From Desulfovibrionales bacterium (GTDB lineage Bacteria; Desulfobacterota; Desulfovibrionia; Desulfovibrionales; Desulfonatronaceae), in NCBI GenBank assembly GCA_007693505.1, contig REDL01000045.1, positions 183,152 to 247,151 of the forward strand: 64,000 nt of DNA. The letters are read 5' to 3'. Both the position numbers and the translations under genes were made by a program. Under the pieces are notes generated by a model that ran no database searches, was not told the origin of the DNA, and saw only the letters and a program-made list of their open reading frames with translations. Shown here one piece after another: positions 18,421 to 27,199 of the stretch; position 1 is the first letter of the stretch, and each line of letters starts with the position of its first letter.

Positions 18421-18723
18421 AGCTATATCTGCCTTTGCGAGGCGAGCAGAGTTATTATCCGAAATTCAAAAAACCAACCCTATAAAATTCAGACCATTCC
18501 ACCTCGAGCTTTGGCAAGCACAATCTGACTGATGAGCTGAAATATTTTATTTCAAAACATTGAGATGGGAACACCAATCACCTCTCCCTACCGAAATCCA
18601 CGTTATGCCCCCTGCTGAGGTCAGCTTTATGCGGCACACCCGCATCGCATCTCGTGTAAAGGCATAAAGCTGACCTCACAAAAAAAACATCAACGCATAT
18701 CCCGACCTAACACCCTTGCCAAC
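18421..18723. other. Spacer with a 17-bp inverted repeat
   Basis: About 300 bases between the ilvD stop and the methyltransferase start, both minus strand. No gene is supported. It should hold the promoter of the accessory run and contains the inverted repeat at 18616-18678. Confidence 0.55.
18616..18678. repeat. 17-bp perfect inverted repeat with 29-base loop
   Basis: The left arm TGAGGTCAGCTTTATGC (18616-18632) is matched exactly by GCATAAAGCTGACCTCA (18662-18678). An A-run follows on the plus strand, so on the minus strand the T-run precedes rather than follows the stem; it does not fit an intrinsic terminator for ilvD. The shape resembles REP-type or miniature-element ends. No transposase is nearby. 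Confidence 0.8.
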
Positions 18724-20391
18724 CTACCTGGCAAACACCGCACCCTGGGCTGCTGAAGCAGCCAGGCGGGCGTAGCGGCGGAGGAAGGGAGATGTGATTT
18801 CGCGTTGCCGGGGTTGCCAGGATTCGCGCCGGGTGGCGAGTTCCTGTTCGCTGACCAGCAGGTTCAGCTTCCGGCCGGGAATGTCGATTTCGATCTGGTC
18901 GCCTTCCCGGACCAGCCCGATGGGCCCGCCTTCCACGGCTTCCGGGGAAACGTGGCCGATGGCCGCACCGCGGGTGCCGCCGCTGAACCGGCCATCGGTG
19001 ATCAGGGCCACGTCCCTGTCCAGGCCCATCCCGGCAATGGCCGAGGTGGGGGTGAGCATCTCCCGCATTCCTGGGCCGCCCTTGGGGCCTTCGTTGCGGA
19101 TGATCAGGGCGTCGCCGGGGTTGATTTGGCCGTCCAGGATGGCGGCCACGGCTTCTTCCTCGCCTTCAAAGACCCGGGCCGTGGAGGTTCGCACCAGCAT
19201 TTCCTGGGCCACGGCGGACTGTTTGACCACCGCGCCGTCCGGGGCCAGGGAGCCTTTGAGAATGGCGATCCCGCCCTCCGGACTGTAGGGCGTGGCGATC
19301 GGGCGGATGACCTGATCGTCCCGCACCGCCGATCCCTGCGACTGCAGATTGTCTCCCAGAGATACTCCGGTAACGGTCTGCACGGACAGGTCCAGCAGAT
19401 CGGCCTTGGCCAGCTCGGCCAGGACCGCCGGGATGCCTCCAGCCCGGTGCAAATCCTCCATGTGGTGACTGCCCGCCGGGGAGAGCCGGCACAGATTCGG
19501 CGTGCTCCGGCTCAGCTCATCAAATATACCCAGGTTCAGATCCAGGTCCGCCTCGGCGAAGATCGCCGGCAGATGCAGCACCGTGTTGGTGGAGCATCCC
19601 AGGGCCATGTCCGCGGTCACGGCGTTACGCACCGCCGCCGGGGTGACGATGTCCCGGGGTCGGAGATTCCGGGCCAACAGGTCCATGACCTGGGCTCCGG
19701 CCTGCTTGGCCAACCGGATCCGGGCCGCGGTCACGGCCGGGATGGTCCCATTGCCGGGCAGGGCCAGGCCGATGGCCTCGGACAGGCAGTTCATGGAATT
19801 GGCCGTGAACATCCCGGAACAGGAGCCGCAGCCCGGACAGGCACAGGCTTCCAACTCATCCAGCTCATCCTGGGTCATCTGCCCTTTGCGCACCTTGCCC
19901 ACGCCCTCGAAAACCGAAATCAGATCCACGGGCATGCCCTGCCAGGCCCCGGCCAGCATCGGCCCGCCGCTGACTAGGATGGACGGGATGTTCAGCCGGA
20001 GCATGGCCATGAGCATGGCCGGGACCACCTTGTCGCAGTTGGGGACGCAGACCAGGGCGTCAAAGGGGTGGCCCATGGCCATGGCCTCGATGGAGTCGGC
20101 GATGATCTCCCGGCTAGGCAGGCTGTAGTGCATGCCCGGATGGTTCATGGCCAGCCCGTCGCAGATCCCGATCACCGGGAACTCCATGGGCGTGCCCCCG
20201 GCGGAGCGGATGCCGTCCTTGACCGCCTGGGAGATGGTGTGCAGATGGATGTGGCCCGGCACAACCTCGTTGGCCGAATTGACCACACCGATCAGCGGCC
20301 GACGCATTTCATCCCTGGTCATGCCCAGAGCGTGCAGAAGGGAACGGTGCGGGGCCTTTTCCAGGCCCTTGGTCATGGTGTCGCTACGCAT
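18724..20391 (-). CDS. ilvD: Dihydroxy-acid dehydratase
   Basis: A 555-residue Fe-S dehydratase that converts 2,3-dihydroxy acids to 2-oxo acids in valine, leucine and isoleucine synthesis. Family hallmarks are complete: [13 protein letters not shown] near residue 35, [37 protein letters not shown] with the cluster cysteines, and the C-terminal [11 protein letters not shown]. Length and motifs match IlvD rather than 6-phosphogluconate dehydratase. It is a single gene here, without ilvBNC beside it. The start [19 protein letters not shown] is the standard N-terminus of the family. Confidence 0.97.
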   Translation of the reverse strand: MRSDTMTKGLEKAPHRSLLHALGMTRDEMRRPLIGVVNSANEVVPGHIHLHTISQAVKDGIRSAGGTPMEFPVIGICDGLAMNHPGMHYSLPSREIIADSIEAMAMGHPFDALVCVPNCDKVVPAMLMAMLRLNIPSILVSGGPMLAGAWQGMPVDLISVFEGVGKVRKGQMTQDELDELEACACPGCGSCSGMFTANSMNCLSEAIGLALPGNGTIPAVTAARIRLAKQAGAQVMDLLARNLRPRDIVTPAAVRNAVTADMALGCSTNTVLHLPAIFAEADLDLNLGIFDELSRSTPNLCRLSPAGSHHMEDLHRAGGIPAVLAELAKADLLDLSVQTVTGVSLGDNLQSQGSAVRDDQVIRPIATPYSPEGGIAILKGSLAPDGAVVKQSAVAQEMLVRTSTARVFEGEEEAVAAILDGQINPGDALIIRNEGPKGGPGMREMLTPTSAIAGMGLDRDVALITDGRFSGGTRGAAIGHVSPEAVEGGPIGLVREGDQIEIDIPGRKLNLLVSEQELATRRESWQPRQREITSPFLRRYARLAASAAQGAVFAR

Positions 20392-20545
20392 GAAAACTCC
20401 TTGAAATCTGTATGATTCGTTGAAAACGAAAAACGATCAGCTCTCGCATCTTAAGCAAGAACGACGATGTGGTGGGCTGGGAAACACCTTACTCACGCCA
20501 CCATCAATCTGGGCGGAATCATTTTTTGAGCCCTACCGGCTGCAT

Positions 20546-21424
20546 TCACGTCTCCCGCAGCGCCACCCAACTGCTCAGGACGCCCATGACCACGATAACG
20601 GCCAAAAACGCCATTGCCTGGGAAAAGGGCAGGTACTCAAGACGCAGCCAAAGAGGGGGAAAGTGGAGCAGGTCCTGGAGGCTGAGCTGTACGCCCTTGA
20701 GCATCAGCAGGGCCAAGACCCCGCCCAGCAGGCCGAGCACCGCTCCGGAGACGAGCATGGGCAGCTGGATGTACCAGCGGGCCGCGCCCACCAGGCGCAG
20801 AATTTCCACCTCGTTGCGGCGATGCAGTTGGGAAAGCTTGATGGTGTTGCCCACCACCAGGGCCAGAACCACACCCAGAAAAAGAATCAGCGGCCAGATC
20901 ACCTGGTTGCTGAACCGGGCCCAGCCCCTGGCAAGGTCCAGTTGCAACGGATTGAAGCTGACCTTCTCCACGCCCTCCAGGGACGCAAGCTGCAGATAGG
21001 TGGCCTCGGCCCAGGCTTGCTGGTCGTCGACCTGGATCGCGAAGGTCAGCAGGGCCGTGGCCGGCAGGGGGTTGTTGCCCCGCAGCCAGGCGAAGTCTCC
21101 TGTCCCACCCAGGCGCTGCATGAGCAGATCCAGGGCCTGATCTCCGGTAAAGGTCTTGATCTCCGCGAGATCCTCCAGCTCCCGAAGGGCGGCCCATTGG
21201 CTTTGCAGGGCGTCCTGCCCGGTGTCCGGCTGCCAGTAGACCTGAAACTGGATGTCGCCACCGGCGCGCTGCAGTTCCTGGTCAAGGTTGTGCAACACCA
21301 GCAGAAACAGGCCGCCCAAAAAGGCGACCAGGGTCACCGCGGCCAGGGTAAGCACCTGAATCCAGGGGTGATGGCGGATATCCGTCACCCCCTGGAGCAT
21401 CAGCTTGAGCACGATCCGGAACAT
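20546..21424 (-). CDS. ftsX: Cell division protein FtsX (permease-like)
   Basis: A 292-residue membrane protein. One transmembrane helix near residues 22-45 is followed by an extracytoplasmic domain of about 130 residues and three further helices (about 170-195, 220-245, 262-285), the standard FtsX topology. Conserved features include the KLSQLHRRNEVEILRLVGA segment before TM3. With FtsE it links the divisome to control of peptidoglycan hydrolases. It starts 20 bases after the ftsE stop. About 150 bases separate it from ilvD downstream. Confidence 0.92.
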   Translation of the reverse strand: MFRIVLKLMLQGVTDIRHHPWIQVLTLAAVTLVAFLGGLFLLVLHNLDQELQRAGGDIQFQVYWQPDTGQDALQSQWAALRELEDLAEIKTFTGDQALDLLMQRLGGTGDFAWLRGNNPLPATALLTFAIQVDDQQAWAEATYLQLASLEGVEKVSFNPLQLDLARGWARFSNQVIWPLILFLGVVLALVVGNTIKLSQLHRRNEVEILRLVGAARWYIQLPMLVSGAVLGLLGGVLALLMLKGVQLSLQDLLHFPPLWLRLEYLPFSQAMAFLAVIVVMGVLSSWVALRET

Positions 21425-21444
21425 GGCTGATCACTCCACGTGGT

Positions 21445-22125
21445 TCAGGACGCCGCGTGCATGGTCCAGTTGGTCCAATGCACGGTGCCGTCCTCAAGGT
21501 GCAGGATCTTGGCGTCCGGGACGCAGGCCAGGATTTCCTGGTTGTGGGTGGCCAGGACAATGGTCGTGCCGTGGGCGTGAAACTGCAGGAAAATGCTCAT
21601 CAGACGCATGGCCAATTCCCGGTCCAGGTTACCGGTGGGCTCGTCGGCCAGGAGCAACTGCGGCCCGACCACCACGGCCCGGGCAATGGCCACCCGTTGC
21701 TGCTCACCACCGGAGAGCTGCGCGCAGGGGATATGGGCCTTGGCTTCCAGGTCAAGGCCACGCAGGACAGCCCGGACCCGCCGCTCGGAATGCGTGCGGG
21801 GCATGTTGCGCACGTCCAGGGCCAGGGCCACGTTGGCGAACACGGTGCGCTCCGGCAGGATCTTGAAGTCCTGAAACACCACGCTCACCTCCCGGCGCAG
21901 AAGATGAATCCGGCCGGCCTTGAGGGTATGGAGGTCGAACCCGGCCACGGTCCCCTGGCCCCGCTTCAGCGGGATCGCCCCGTGCAGGAGACGCAGAAGG
22001 GTTGTCTTCCCCGCGCCGCTGGGACCCACCAGGAACAAAAAATCACCCTTGCCGATCTCCAGGGAGATGTTTTTCAGGGCCCACTGGGTCCCGAAACTGA
22101 AGGAGACATGCCGCAGGCTGATCAT
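21445..22125 (-). CDS. ftsE: Cell division ATP-binding protein FtsE
   Basis: A 226-residue ABC ATPase with Walker [15 protein letters not shown] (from about residue 34), Q-loop [19 protein letters not shown] (the FQD..LLP.RTV.ENV type characteristic of FtsE), signature [14 protein letters not shown] and Walker [13 protein letters not shown] followed by the switch His in LATHNQEI. It dimerises and partners FtsX. The ATG at 22125 lies 13 bases after the nrdJ stop, so ftsE and ftsX are probably transcribed with the ribonucleotide reductase gene, tying a division module to dNTP supply. Confidence 0.95.
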   Translation of the reverse strand: MISLRHVSFSFGTQWALKNISLEIGKGDFLFLVGPSGAGKTTLLRLLHGAIPLKRGQGTVAGFDLHTLKAGRIHLLRREVSVVFQDFKILPERTVFANVALALDVRNMPRTHSERRVRAVLRGLDLEAKAHIPCAQLSGGEQQRVAIARAVVVGPQLLLADEPTGNLDRELAMRLMSIFLQFHAHGTTIVLATHNQEILACVPDAKILHLEDGTVHWTNWTMHAAS

Positions 22126-22138
22126 CGCATGCGCGGAA

Positions 22139-24403
22139 TCATCCGCATTTGGTGTAGCCGCAGCCTTGGCAAACGAAGCAGCCTTCCTGGAAGACCAGTT
22201 CCTTGCCGCAATCCGGGCATTCCGGCTTGATCAGCTGGTTGGTCATCTCCGCCTTGCGGCCCTGCATGTAGCGGCTTTCCAGAACCCAGGACACGGCGTC
22301 CGGAATGGAGAGCAGCATGTCCTTTTTCTGAAACACCGGATGCTCGCCGCCAATCCCCTTGAGCTGGCTGACGATGTCTTCCACGCCCACCCCGGAGCGC
22401 AGGGCCAGGGAAACCAGGCGGCCGATGGCCTCGGCCTTGGCCGTGATCGACCTTCCGGACTTGCCGATGGTGGTGAAGACCTCGAAGGGTCGGCCGTCCA
22501 CCTCGTTCACCGTCAGGTACAGGAAACCGTATCCGGTTTTCACCTTCTGGGTAAATCCATAGACCACATCCGGCCGCTCCCGGACCACGCGCTGGGTTTT
22601 TTCCGGCTCCTTGGGTTTGCCTCCATCACCGGTGCAGAGCACCTGGGCGCTTTTGCAACCGTCCCGGTAGACGGTAACCCCTTTACAGCCCATTTCGTAG
22701 GCCATCCAGTAGATCTTGCGGATGTCATCCTGGGTGGCCGAGTTCGGCAGATTGACCGTCTTGGAAACGGCATTGTCCGTGAATTTCTGAAAAGCAGCCT
22801 GCATCTTCAGGTGCCAGATCGGTTCGATGTCATGAGCCGTGACGAACACCCTGCGCACATTTTCCGGCAGATAGTCAATGTGGTGAATGGTTCCCTTGGC
22901 CGCCACCTCTTCCATCAGTTTGGGACTGAAGCACTGGGCCGCGTGCAGGGCCTGCTCAAACCACGGGTTCGCCTCCAAAAGCCGCTCTCCATCCATGACC
23001 TGTCGGACGAAACTCAGGGCGAACAAGGGCTCCACCCCGGATGAGCAGCCCGCCAGAATGGACAGGGTTCCCGTGGGCGCGATGGTCGTGGTCGTGGCGT
23101 TGCGAAACGGCCCCTGGTTGTGCTCGGCAAAGGTGGAATCCGCAAAGGCCGGAAAGGGACCACGTTCCTCGGCCAGCTTCTTGGAGGCGCTTTGGGACTC
23201 GAACTGGATGAAGTGCATGACCTTTTCGGCCAGGTTCAGGGCCTCCTGGCTGTTGTAGGGAATGTTCAGCCTGAAGAGCATGTCCGCCCAGCCCATCACC
23301 CCCAGCCCGATCTTGCGGTTCATGCGCACGGTCTCGGTGATCTTCTCCAATGGGTAGCGCGAGGCGTCGATGACATTGTCCAGAAACCGGACGCTGAGGT
23401 GGATGTCCAGCTTCAGGTCGTCCCAGAGAATGTCGTCCTTGCCGGAGTTCTGCACATATCTGGAAAGGTTGATGGACCCCAGATTGCAGGCCTCGTAGGG
23501 CAAGAGCGGCTGTTCGCCACAGGGATTCGTACTCTCGATCTCGCCCTGCTTTGGCGTGGGGTTGTCCCGGTTGATGCGGTCCAGGAAGATGATCCCGGGG
23601 TCGCCGCTTTCCCAGGCCTTCTGGACCAGCAGGCTGAACACGTCGCGGGCCTTGAGCCGGGCTTTGACCTGCCTGGTGTGCGGGGCCACGAGGTCGTACT
23701 CCTCGTCTTTTTCCACGGCCTGCATGAACACTTCGGTCAAACCAATGGACAGGTTGAAGTTGTTCAGGTCCCCGTCCCGCTCCTTGGCCCGGATGAAGTC
23801 CAGAATGTCCGGGTGGTCCACCCGGAGGATGCCCATGTTCGCGCCCCGCCGGGTTCCGCCCTGCTTGACCTGCTCCGTGGCCGTGTTGAAGATCCGCAGA
23901 AAGGAGATCGGTCCGGAGGCGATGCCGCCGGTGGAACCGACCCGGCTTTTCTGGGGTCGCAGGCGGGAGAACGAAAAGCCCGTGCCTCCCCCGGATTTGT
24001 GGATCAGGGCCGCGTACTTGATGGCGTCGAAAATCTCCTCCATGGAGTCACCCACCGGAAGGACGAAACAGGCCGCCAATTGGCCCAGGTCGGTCCCGGC
24101 ATTCATCAGGGTCGGCGAGTTGGGCAGGAACCGGTAGGTGGTCATCAGCTCGTAAAACCGCCGGGTCAGTTCGTCCACGGAATACGGGGAAGCCGGATAC
24201 TTGGCTTCTTCCGCGGCAATGGCCGAGGCCACGCGCCAGTACAGTTCCTGGGGCGTTTCCAGGATTTCACCCTGACCACCCTTGCGCAGATAACGTTTGT
24301 TCAACACGACTTCCGCGTTGGGGGGCAGAACGGGCTGGGGGAGATCGGCGGGAACCTGTGTCGGCTCCAAAACAATATCGTCGGCAATGGCGGTTGACGT
24401 CAC
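22139..24403 (-). CDS. nrdJ: Vitamin B12-dependent (class II) ribonucleotide reductase
   Basis: A 754-residue adenosylcobalamin-dependent reductase that makes deoxynucleotides with or without oxygen. Visible motifs are the N-terminal FLPNSPTLMNAGT and LAACFVLPVGDSMEEIF, the catalytic NPCGEQPLLPYEACNLGSINL with the radical-site cysteine, ATTTTIAPTGTLSILAGCSSG, and a C-terminal Cys-rich tail (CPDCGKELVFQEGCFVCQGC) that relays electrons or binds zinc. I chose the GTG at 24403: it has a good ribosome-binding site (CCAGGAG) seven bases upstream, whereas longer readings add unrelated residues. A strong hairpin lies just upstream of that site. Dependence on B12 matches the cobamide genes at the start of the window. 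Confidence 0.95.
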   Translation of the reverse strand: MTSTAIADDIVLEPTQVPADLPQPVLPPNAEVVLNKRYLRKGGQGEILETPQELYWRVASAIAAEEAKYPASPYSVDELTRRFYELMTTYRFLPNSPTLMNAGTDLGQLAACFVLPVGDSMEEIFDAIKYAALIHKSGGGTGFSFSRLRPQKSRVGSTGGIASGPISFLRIFNTATEQVKQGGTRRGANMGILRVDHPDILDFIRAKERDGDLNNFNLSIGLTEVFMQAVEKDEEYDLVAPHTRQVKARLKARDVFSLLVQKAWESGDPGIIFLDRINRDNPTPKQGEIESTNPCGEQPLLPYEACNLGSINLSRYVQNSGKDDILWDDLKLDIHLSVRFLDNVIDASRYPLEKITETVRMNRKIGLGVMGWADMLFRLNIPYNSQEALNLAEKVMHFIQFESQSASKKLAEERGPFPAFADSTFAEHNQGPFRNATTTTIAPTGTLSILAGCSSGVEPLFALSFVRQVMDGERLLEANPWFEQALHAAQCFSPKLMEEVAAKGTIHHIDYLPENVRRVFVTAHDIEPIWHLKMQAAFQKFTDNAVSKTVNLPNSATQDDIRKIYWMAYEMGCKGVTVYRDGCKSAQVLCTGDGGKPKEPEKTQRVVRERPDVVYGFTQKVKTGYGFLYLTVNEVDGRPFEVFTTIGKSGRSITAKAEAIGRLVSLALRSGVGVEDIVSQLKGIGGEHPVFQKKDMLLSIPDAVSWVLESRYMQGRKAEMTNQLIKPECPDCGKELVFQEGCFVCQGCGYTKCG

Positions 24404-24422
24404 AAGGGGTCTCCTGGGCAAA

Positions 24423-24457
24423 ACGCATGATCGCCGCTTGTCACGGCGATCATGCGT
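24423..24457 (-). promoter_or_regulatory. Leader hairpin directly before the nrdJ ribosome-binding site
   Basis: Fourteen-base arms (ACGCATGATCGCCG and its exact complement) enclose a seven-base loop. On the nrdJ transcript the stem is followed by TTTT and then, five bases from the stem, by the CCAGGAG ribosome-binding site. It may be an attenuator, an RNA-stabilising stem or a DNA operator; sequence alone does not decide. Confidence 0.55.
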
Positions 24458-24588
24458 GGTTGAAAGTCCGTAGAAAAATCCCCAGTTGCAGCGACGCAGC
24501 AATTGGAGGTTTATGAACAGACTGTGAATAAGGGCTAATTCACCACTCAGTAAGGTCAAGAAAGGGAACTTGAAGAGCCTAGCCGGAG

Positions 24589-24612
24589 AAAAAAACGTCC
24601 CGGCCTCCGGAA
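24589..24612 (-). terminator. Probable intrinsic terminator of the livK-like gene
   Basis: Reading the minus strand past the stop at 24629, a short GC stem (CCGG-AGG-CCGG extended by a T-A and a T-G pair) is followed by CG and seven T residues. The stem is only about six base pairs, so strength is moderate. Confidence 0.45.
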
Positions 24613-24628
24613 ATCATGCGAGGCGAGC

Positions 24629-25792
24629 CTACTGCATCACCCAGCGGCCCTGATCCACCTTGACGATGATCAGGGAATCGGTGTCCAGACCGTTGTGGTC
24701 TTCCTCGGACAGGGTGAAGATGCCGCTGACCCCGACAAAGCCCGAAGTCCGACGGATGGCGTCCCGGATGGCCGTGGGATCGTCCGGCCCCACTTCGCGC
24801 AAGGCATTGGCAATGAGCATCAGTGCGTCCCAGGCGTAGCCGGAATGGGTGTTCAAGGGGTACTGACGTTCCAAACCGTATACCTCGCGGTACAGCCGGA
24901 TGAACTCCAGGACCACGGGCTTTTGGGGATCATCATCCGGCAGCTGGTCCGCGGCCATCAGCCTTGTGGACGGCATATAGGTGCCTTCGGCGGCGTCTCC
25001 GGCCAGTTCCAGATACTTGGGATCCGGAATCCCGTGGCAATGCATCAGGGGAATGGCCAGGCCCAACTGCTGCACGTTCCGGGAGACCAGCGCCGCAGCC
25101 GGCCCAATGGTCCAGCAGATGATGAACTCGGGGTTCGTGGCCCGGATTTTGACCAGCTGGGAAGTCATGTCCGTGTCCGTGGGAGCAAACTGCTCGTTGG
25201 CCGTGATGGTGATGCCGTACTCTTCGGCCAAACTGGTCAGCCAGGTCAGTCCGTCCCGGCCAAACCCGTCGCTGGCCGTCAGCAGGCCCACCCGCGTCAC
25301 CCCGCGGCTCTGCAGAAATTCATAGACCCGGCTCACCGCCACGGAAGAACGCTGCGGGCTTTTGAAGATCCAGTCGAAATCGCCGAAACGACCGCCCATG
25401 ATCACTGGGTCTCCACCCACGGTCATCACCGTGGGTATTTGGCGCTGGTGCAGGTAGGCCTTGACCGCCATGCCGGTATCCGTCCGGGTTGGTCCAACCA
25501 GGGCCGTAACCCGCTCCCGCTCCACCAGCCGCCGGGCGGCCAGCAGGGCTCTCTGGGGGTCGCTCTCCGTATCCGCGACCACCAGCTCCAAAGGTCGACC
25601 ATTGATGCCTCCGGCCTGGTTGATCTGGTCCACGGCCATTTCCGCCACCAGTTTGGTGGGCGTGCCGATGAACGCCGCCGGCCCGGAGAGGGCGAAGAAC
25701 GCACCGATCTTGATGGGCTGTTCAGCGGAAACCAGTCCGGCGGAACAGAGCAGAGCCAAGGCCGCGACAACGGCAACAAGCTGTTTTTTCAC
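24629..25792 (-). CDS. Branched-chain amino acid-type ABC substrate-binding protein
   Basis: A 387-residue periplasmic binding protein of the LivJ/LivK (type I fold) family. It has a clear signal peptide (MKKQLVAVVAALALLCSAGLVSA, cleavage around residue 23), then IKIGAFFALSGPAAFIGTP, AVDQINQAGGINGRPLELV and ALVGPTRTDTG, as in amino-acid, amide or aromatic-acid binders. The start codon is GTG with a strong GGAGG seven bases upstream. No permease or ATPase gene (livHMGF) lies beside it, so its transporter is encoded elsewhere or it acts as a sensor partner. A stem followed by a T-run closes the gene, so it appears monocistronic. Confidence 0.88.
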   Translation of the reverse strand: MKKQLVAVVAALALLCSAGLVSAEQPIKIGAFFALSGPAAFIGTPTKLVAEMAVDQINQAGGINGRPLELVVADTESDPQRALLAARRLVERERVTALVGPTRTDTGMAVKAYLHQRQIPTVMTVGGDPVIMGGRFGDFDWIFKSPQRSSVAVSRVYEFLQSRGVTRVGLLTASDGFGRDGLTWLTSLAEEYGITITANEQFAPTDTDMTSQLVKIRATNPEFIICWTIGPAAALVSRNVQQLGLAIPLMHCHGIPDPKYLELAGDAAEGTYMPSTRLMAADQLPDDDPQKPVVLEFIRLYREVYGLERQYPLNTHSGYAWDALMLIANALREVGPDDPTAIRDAIRRTSGFVGVSGIFTLSEEDHNGLDTDSLIIVKVDQGRWVMQ

Positions 25793-25903
25793 AACAAAAC
25801 CTCCGTTTGGAGCATGATGGACAACCCTTGGATATCTAATGGATTGTCCAGGGAAAGTACACCTGCAAAATAGGCCATACAGCGGAAAACTGCCCGGACC
25901 AGC

Positions 25904-26926
25904 TCAACGATAAAAATGGTCAAAGCCTCGGGATCGCATCTCTTTTCCGTTCAGCTGAATTCCCGTTTCCGCCGTCACCTCACCCAAACGCCGCACCGCG
26001 GGAATATGTTCGCGCAGCATGGCCCAATCCCGAGCCGCCACCGCACCCAGCAAGGCGTAATCTTCCCCGCCCAGCACCGCGAATTCGGCTGCATCCAGGC
26101 CGTTTTTTCGGACAAACACGTGCAATTCCGGGTGCAGTATTTCCGGGTCCAGGGTCAAGGCGCATCCCAGGTCCGGTCCCAGGAAACGCGGCAGATCCCG
26201 GGCCAGGCCGTCGGAAACGTCCATCAAGCCCCGAACCGTTCCCGTCCTGCTCAAGGCCATGGCGACATCCGGGTGCAGGGTGGGCCGCAAATGGGCCCGG
26301 ACCGCGGCGGGGTAGTCCTGGTCAGCGTGAACAGCGGACGATTCCTCTGGAACATGGACGCCGCCCTCCAGCAGGGTCAGACCCACCCTGGCCAGGCCGA
26401 TTTCGCCCACATGGAAGAGCACGTCGCCTGGACGGGCCTGCCCGCGACGCAGAAATTTGCCGCCCGGGGGCCGCTCACCCCAGATGGTCACGGCCACACC
26501 CAGATACGGCGCGCCGGAGAGATCGCCACCAGCCAGGTACAGGTCGTGCTCCACGGCCAGTTCGGCCATGCCCTGGAAAAACGCCTCCCAGAATCCCCGT
26601 TCCAGCTGCCTGGGCACCATCAGGTTCAGGACGAAGCCCAGAGGCTTGGCCCCCATGGCCATGATGTCGCTGATGTTCACGGCCAACGCCTTGTAGCCGA
26701 TGTCCTCCGGTGTGAAATAGGCCATGCGGAAGTGCGCGTCCTCCAGAAACAGGTCTGAAGTCACGCACAGGGATTCCCGGCAGGCGACTACGGCGCAGTC
26801 ATCGCCCCGGCCTAGGAGCACATCGTGGTGGGCGCTGGGGAAACAACGGTCGATCAGGGCCAGAAAGGCGTCTTCGGAGCAGAGGTCGCCGGGCTGCCTC
26901 GGCCCGGTGGAAGAAGTGTCGGTCAT
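25904..26926 (-). CDS. thiL: Thiamine-monophosphate kinase
   Basis: A 340-residue ATP-dependent kinase that makes thiamine pyrophosphate from thiamine monophosphate. Family motifs are present: GRGDDCAVV, TSDLFLEDAHFR, VNISDIMAMGAKPLG, the YLAGGDLS loop, GLMDVSDGLARDL and LGGEDYALL. The ATG at 26926 (MTDTSSTG) is preferred; a GTG 18 codons upstream with GGGTGA before it is a possible longer start. The gene is divergent from the UPF0182 gene. TPP is needed by enzymes such as IorA in this window, but no thi operon is adjacent. Confidence 0.93.
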   Translation of the reverse strand: MTDTSSTGPRQPGDLCSEDAFLALIDRCFPSAHHDVLLGRGDDCAVVACRESLCVTSDLFLEDAHFRMAYFTPEDIGYKALAVNISDIMAMGAKPLGFVLNLMVPRQLERGFWEAFFQGMAELAVEHDLYLAGGDLSGAPYLGVAVTIWGERPPGGKFLRRGQARPGDVLFHVGEIGLARVGLTLLEGGVHVPEESSAVHADQDYPAAVRAHLRPTLHPDVAMALSRTGTVRGLMDVSDGLARDLPRFLGPDLGCALTLDPEILHPELHVFVRKNGLDAAEFAVLGGEDYALLGAVAARDWAMLREHIPAVRRLGEVTAETGIQLNGKEMRSRGFDHFYR

Positions 26927-27052
26927 GCGTTGCAACGGAGGTTTGGTGTTGAGCAGAGAGGATGTCAGCAACGTGCCCACGTCTTGTCACCCGTGACGCA
27001 AAAAAATGCAATGCACGCCATTAAGGCGCGGCATTACGCGGCAGAATTACGG

Positions 27053-27081
27053 TTGACCTTTTATTCACAAAAAGAGATAAA
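27053..27081 (+). promoter_or_regulatory. Candidate sigma-70 promoter for the UPF0182 gene
   Basis: TTGACC and GATAAA hexamers are separated by exactly 17 bases in an AT-rich patch, in the spacer between divergent thiL and the UPF0182 gene. The -35 match is good and the -10 match partial. Confidence 0.4.
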
Positions 27082-27094
27082 GGAGCTTCCCTTT

Positions 27095-27199
27095 ATGTGC
27101 AATGTTGCACTCAACGCCTTTGGGCGTCTTGATTATGGTACTGGCTCCACAGTCGTGTGGATTCCACTCCTCATCCCCCTGTCAAGGAGGTTGTCCTGA
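27095..27199 (+). CDS. Possible 34-residue leader ORF coupled to the UPF0182 gene
   Basis: An ATG at 27095 with a strong AAAGGAG about nine bases upstream opens a 34-codon frame (MCNVALNAFGRLDYG, then a hydrophobic VVWIPLLIPL and SRRLS). Its TGA overlaps the ATG of the next gene as TGATG, and the ribosome-binding site of that gene lies inside this ORF. This layout suits translational coupling or a regulatory leader peptide. The peptide matches no known attenuator, and there is no run of one codon type. It may be a chance ORF; the ribosome-binding site and the overlap are the only evidence. Confidence 0.35.
   Translation: MCNVALNAFGRLDYGTGSTVVWIPLLIPLSRRLS

Noticed and set aside
18616..18678. 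Intrinsic terminator for ilvD
   Set aside because: On the ilvD strand the T-run lies before the stem, not after it.
24404..24628. Cobalamin riboswitch or NrdR boxes before nrdJ
   Set aside because: The spacer is only about 220 bases and lacks the B12 box and the paired NrdR consensus; only the 14-bp hairpin is present.
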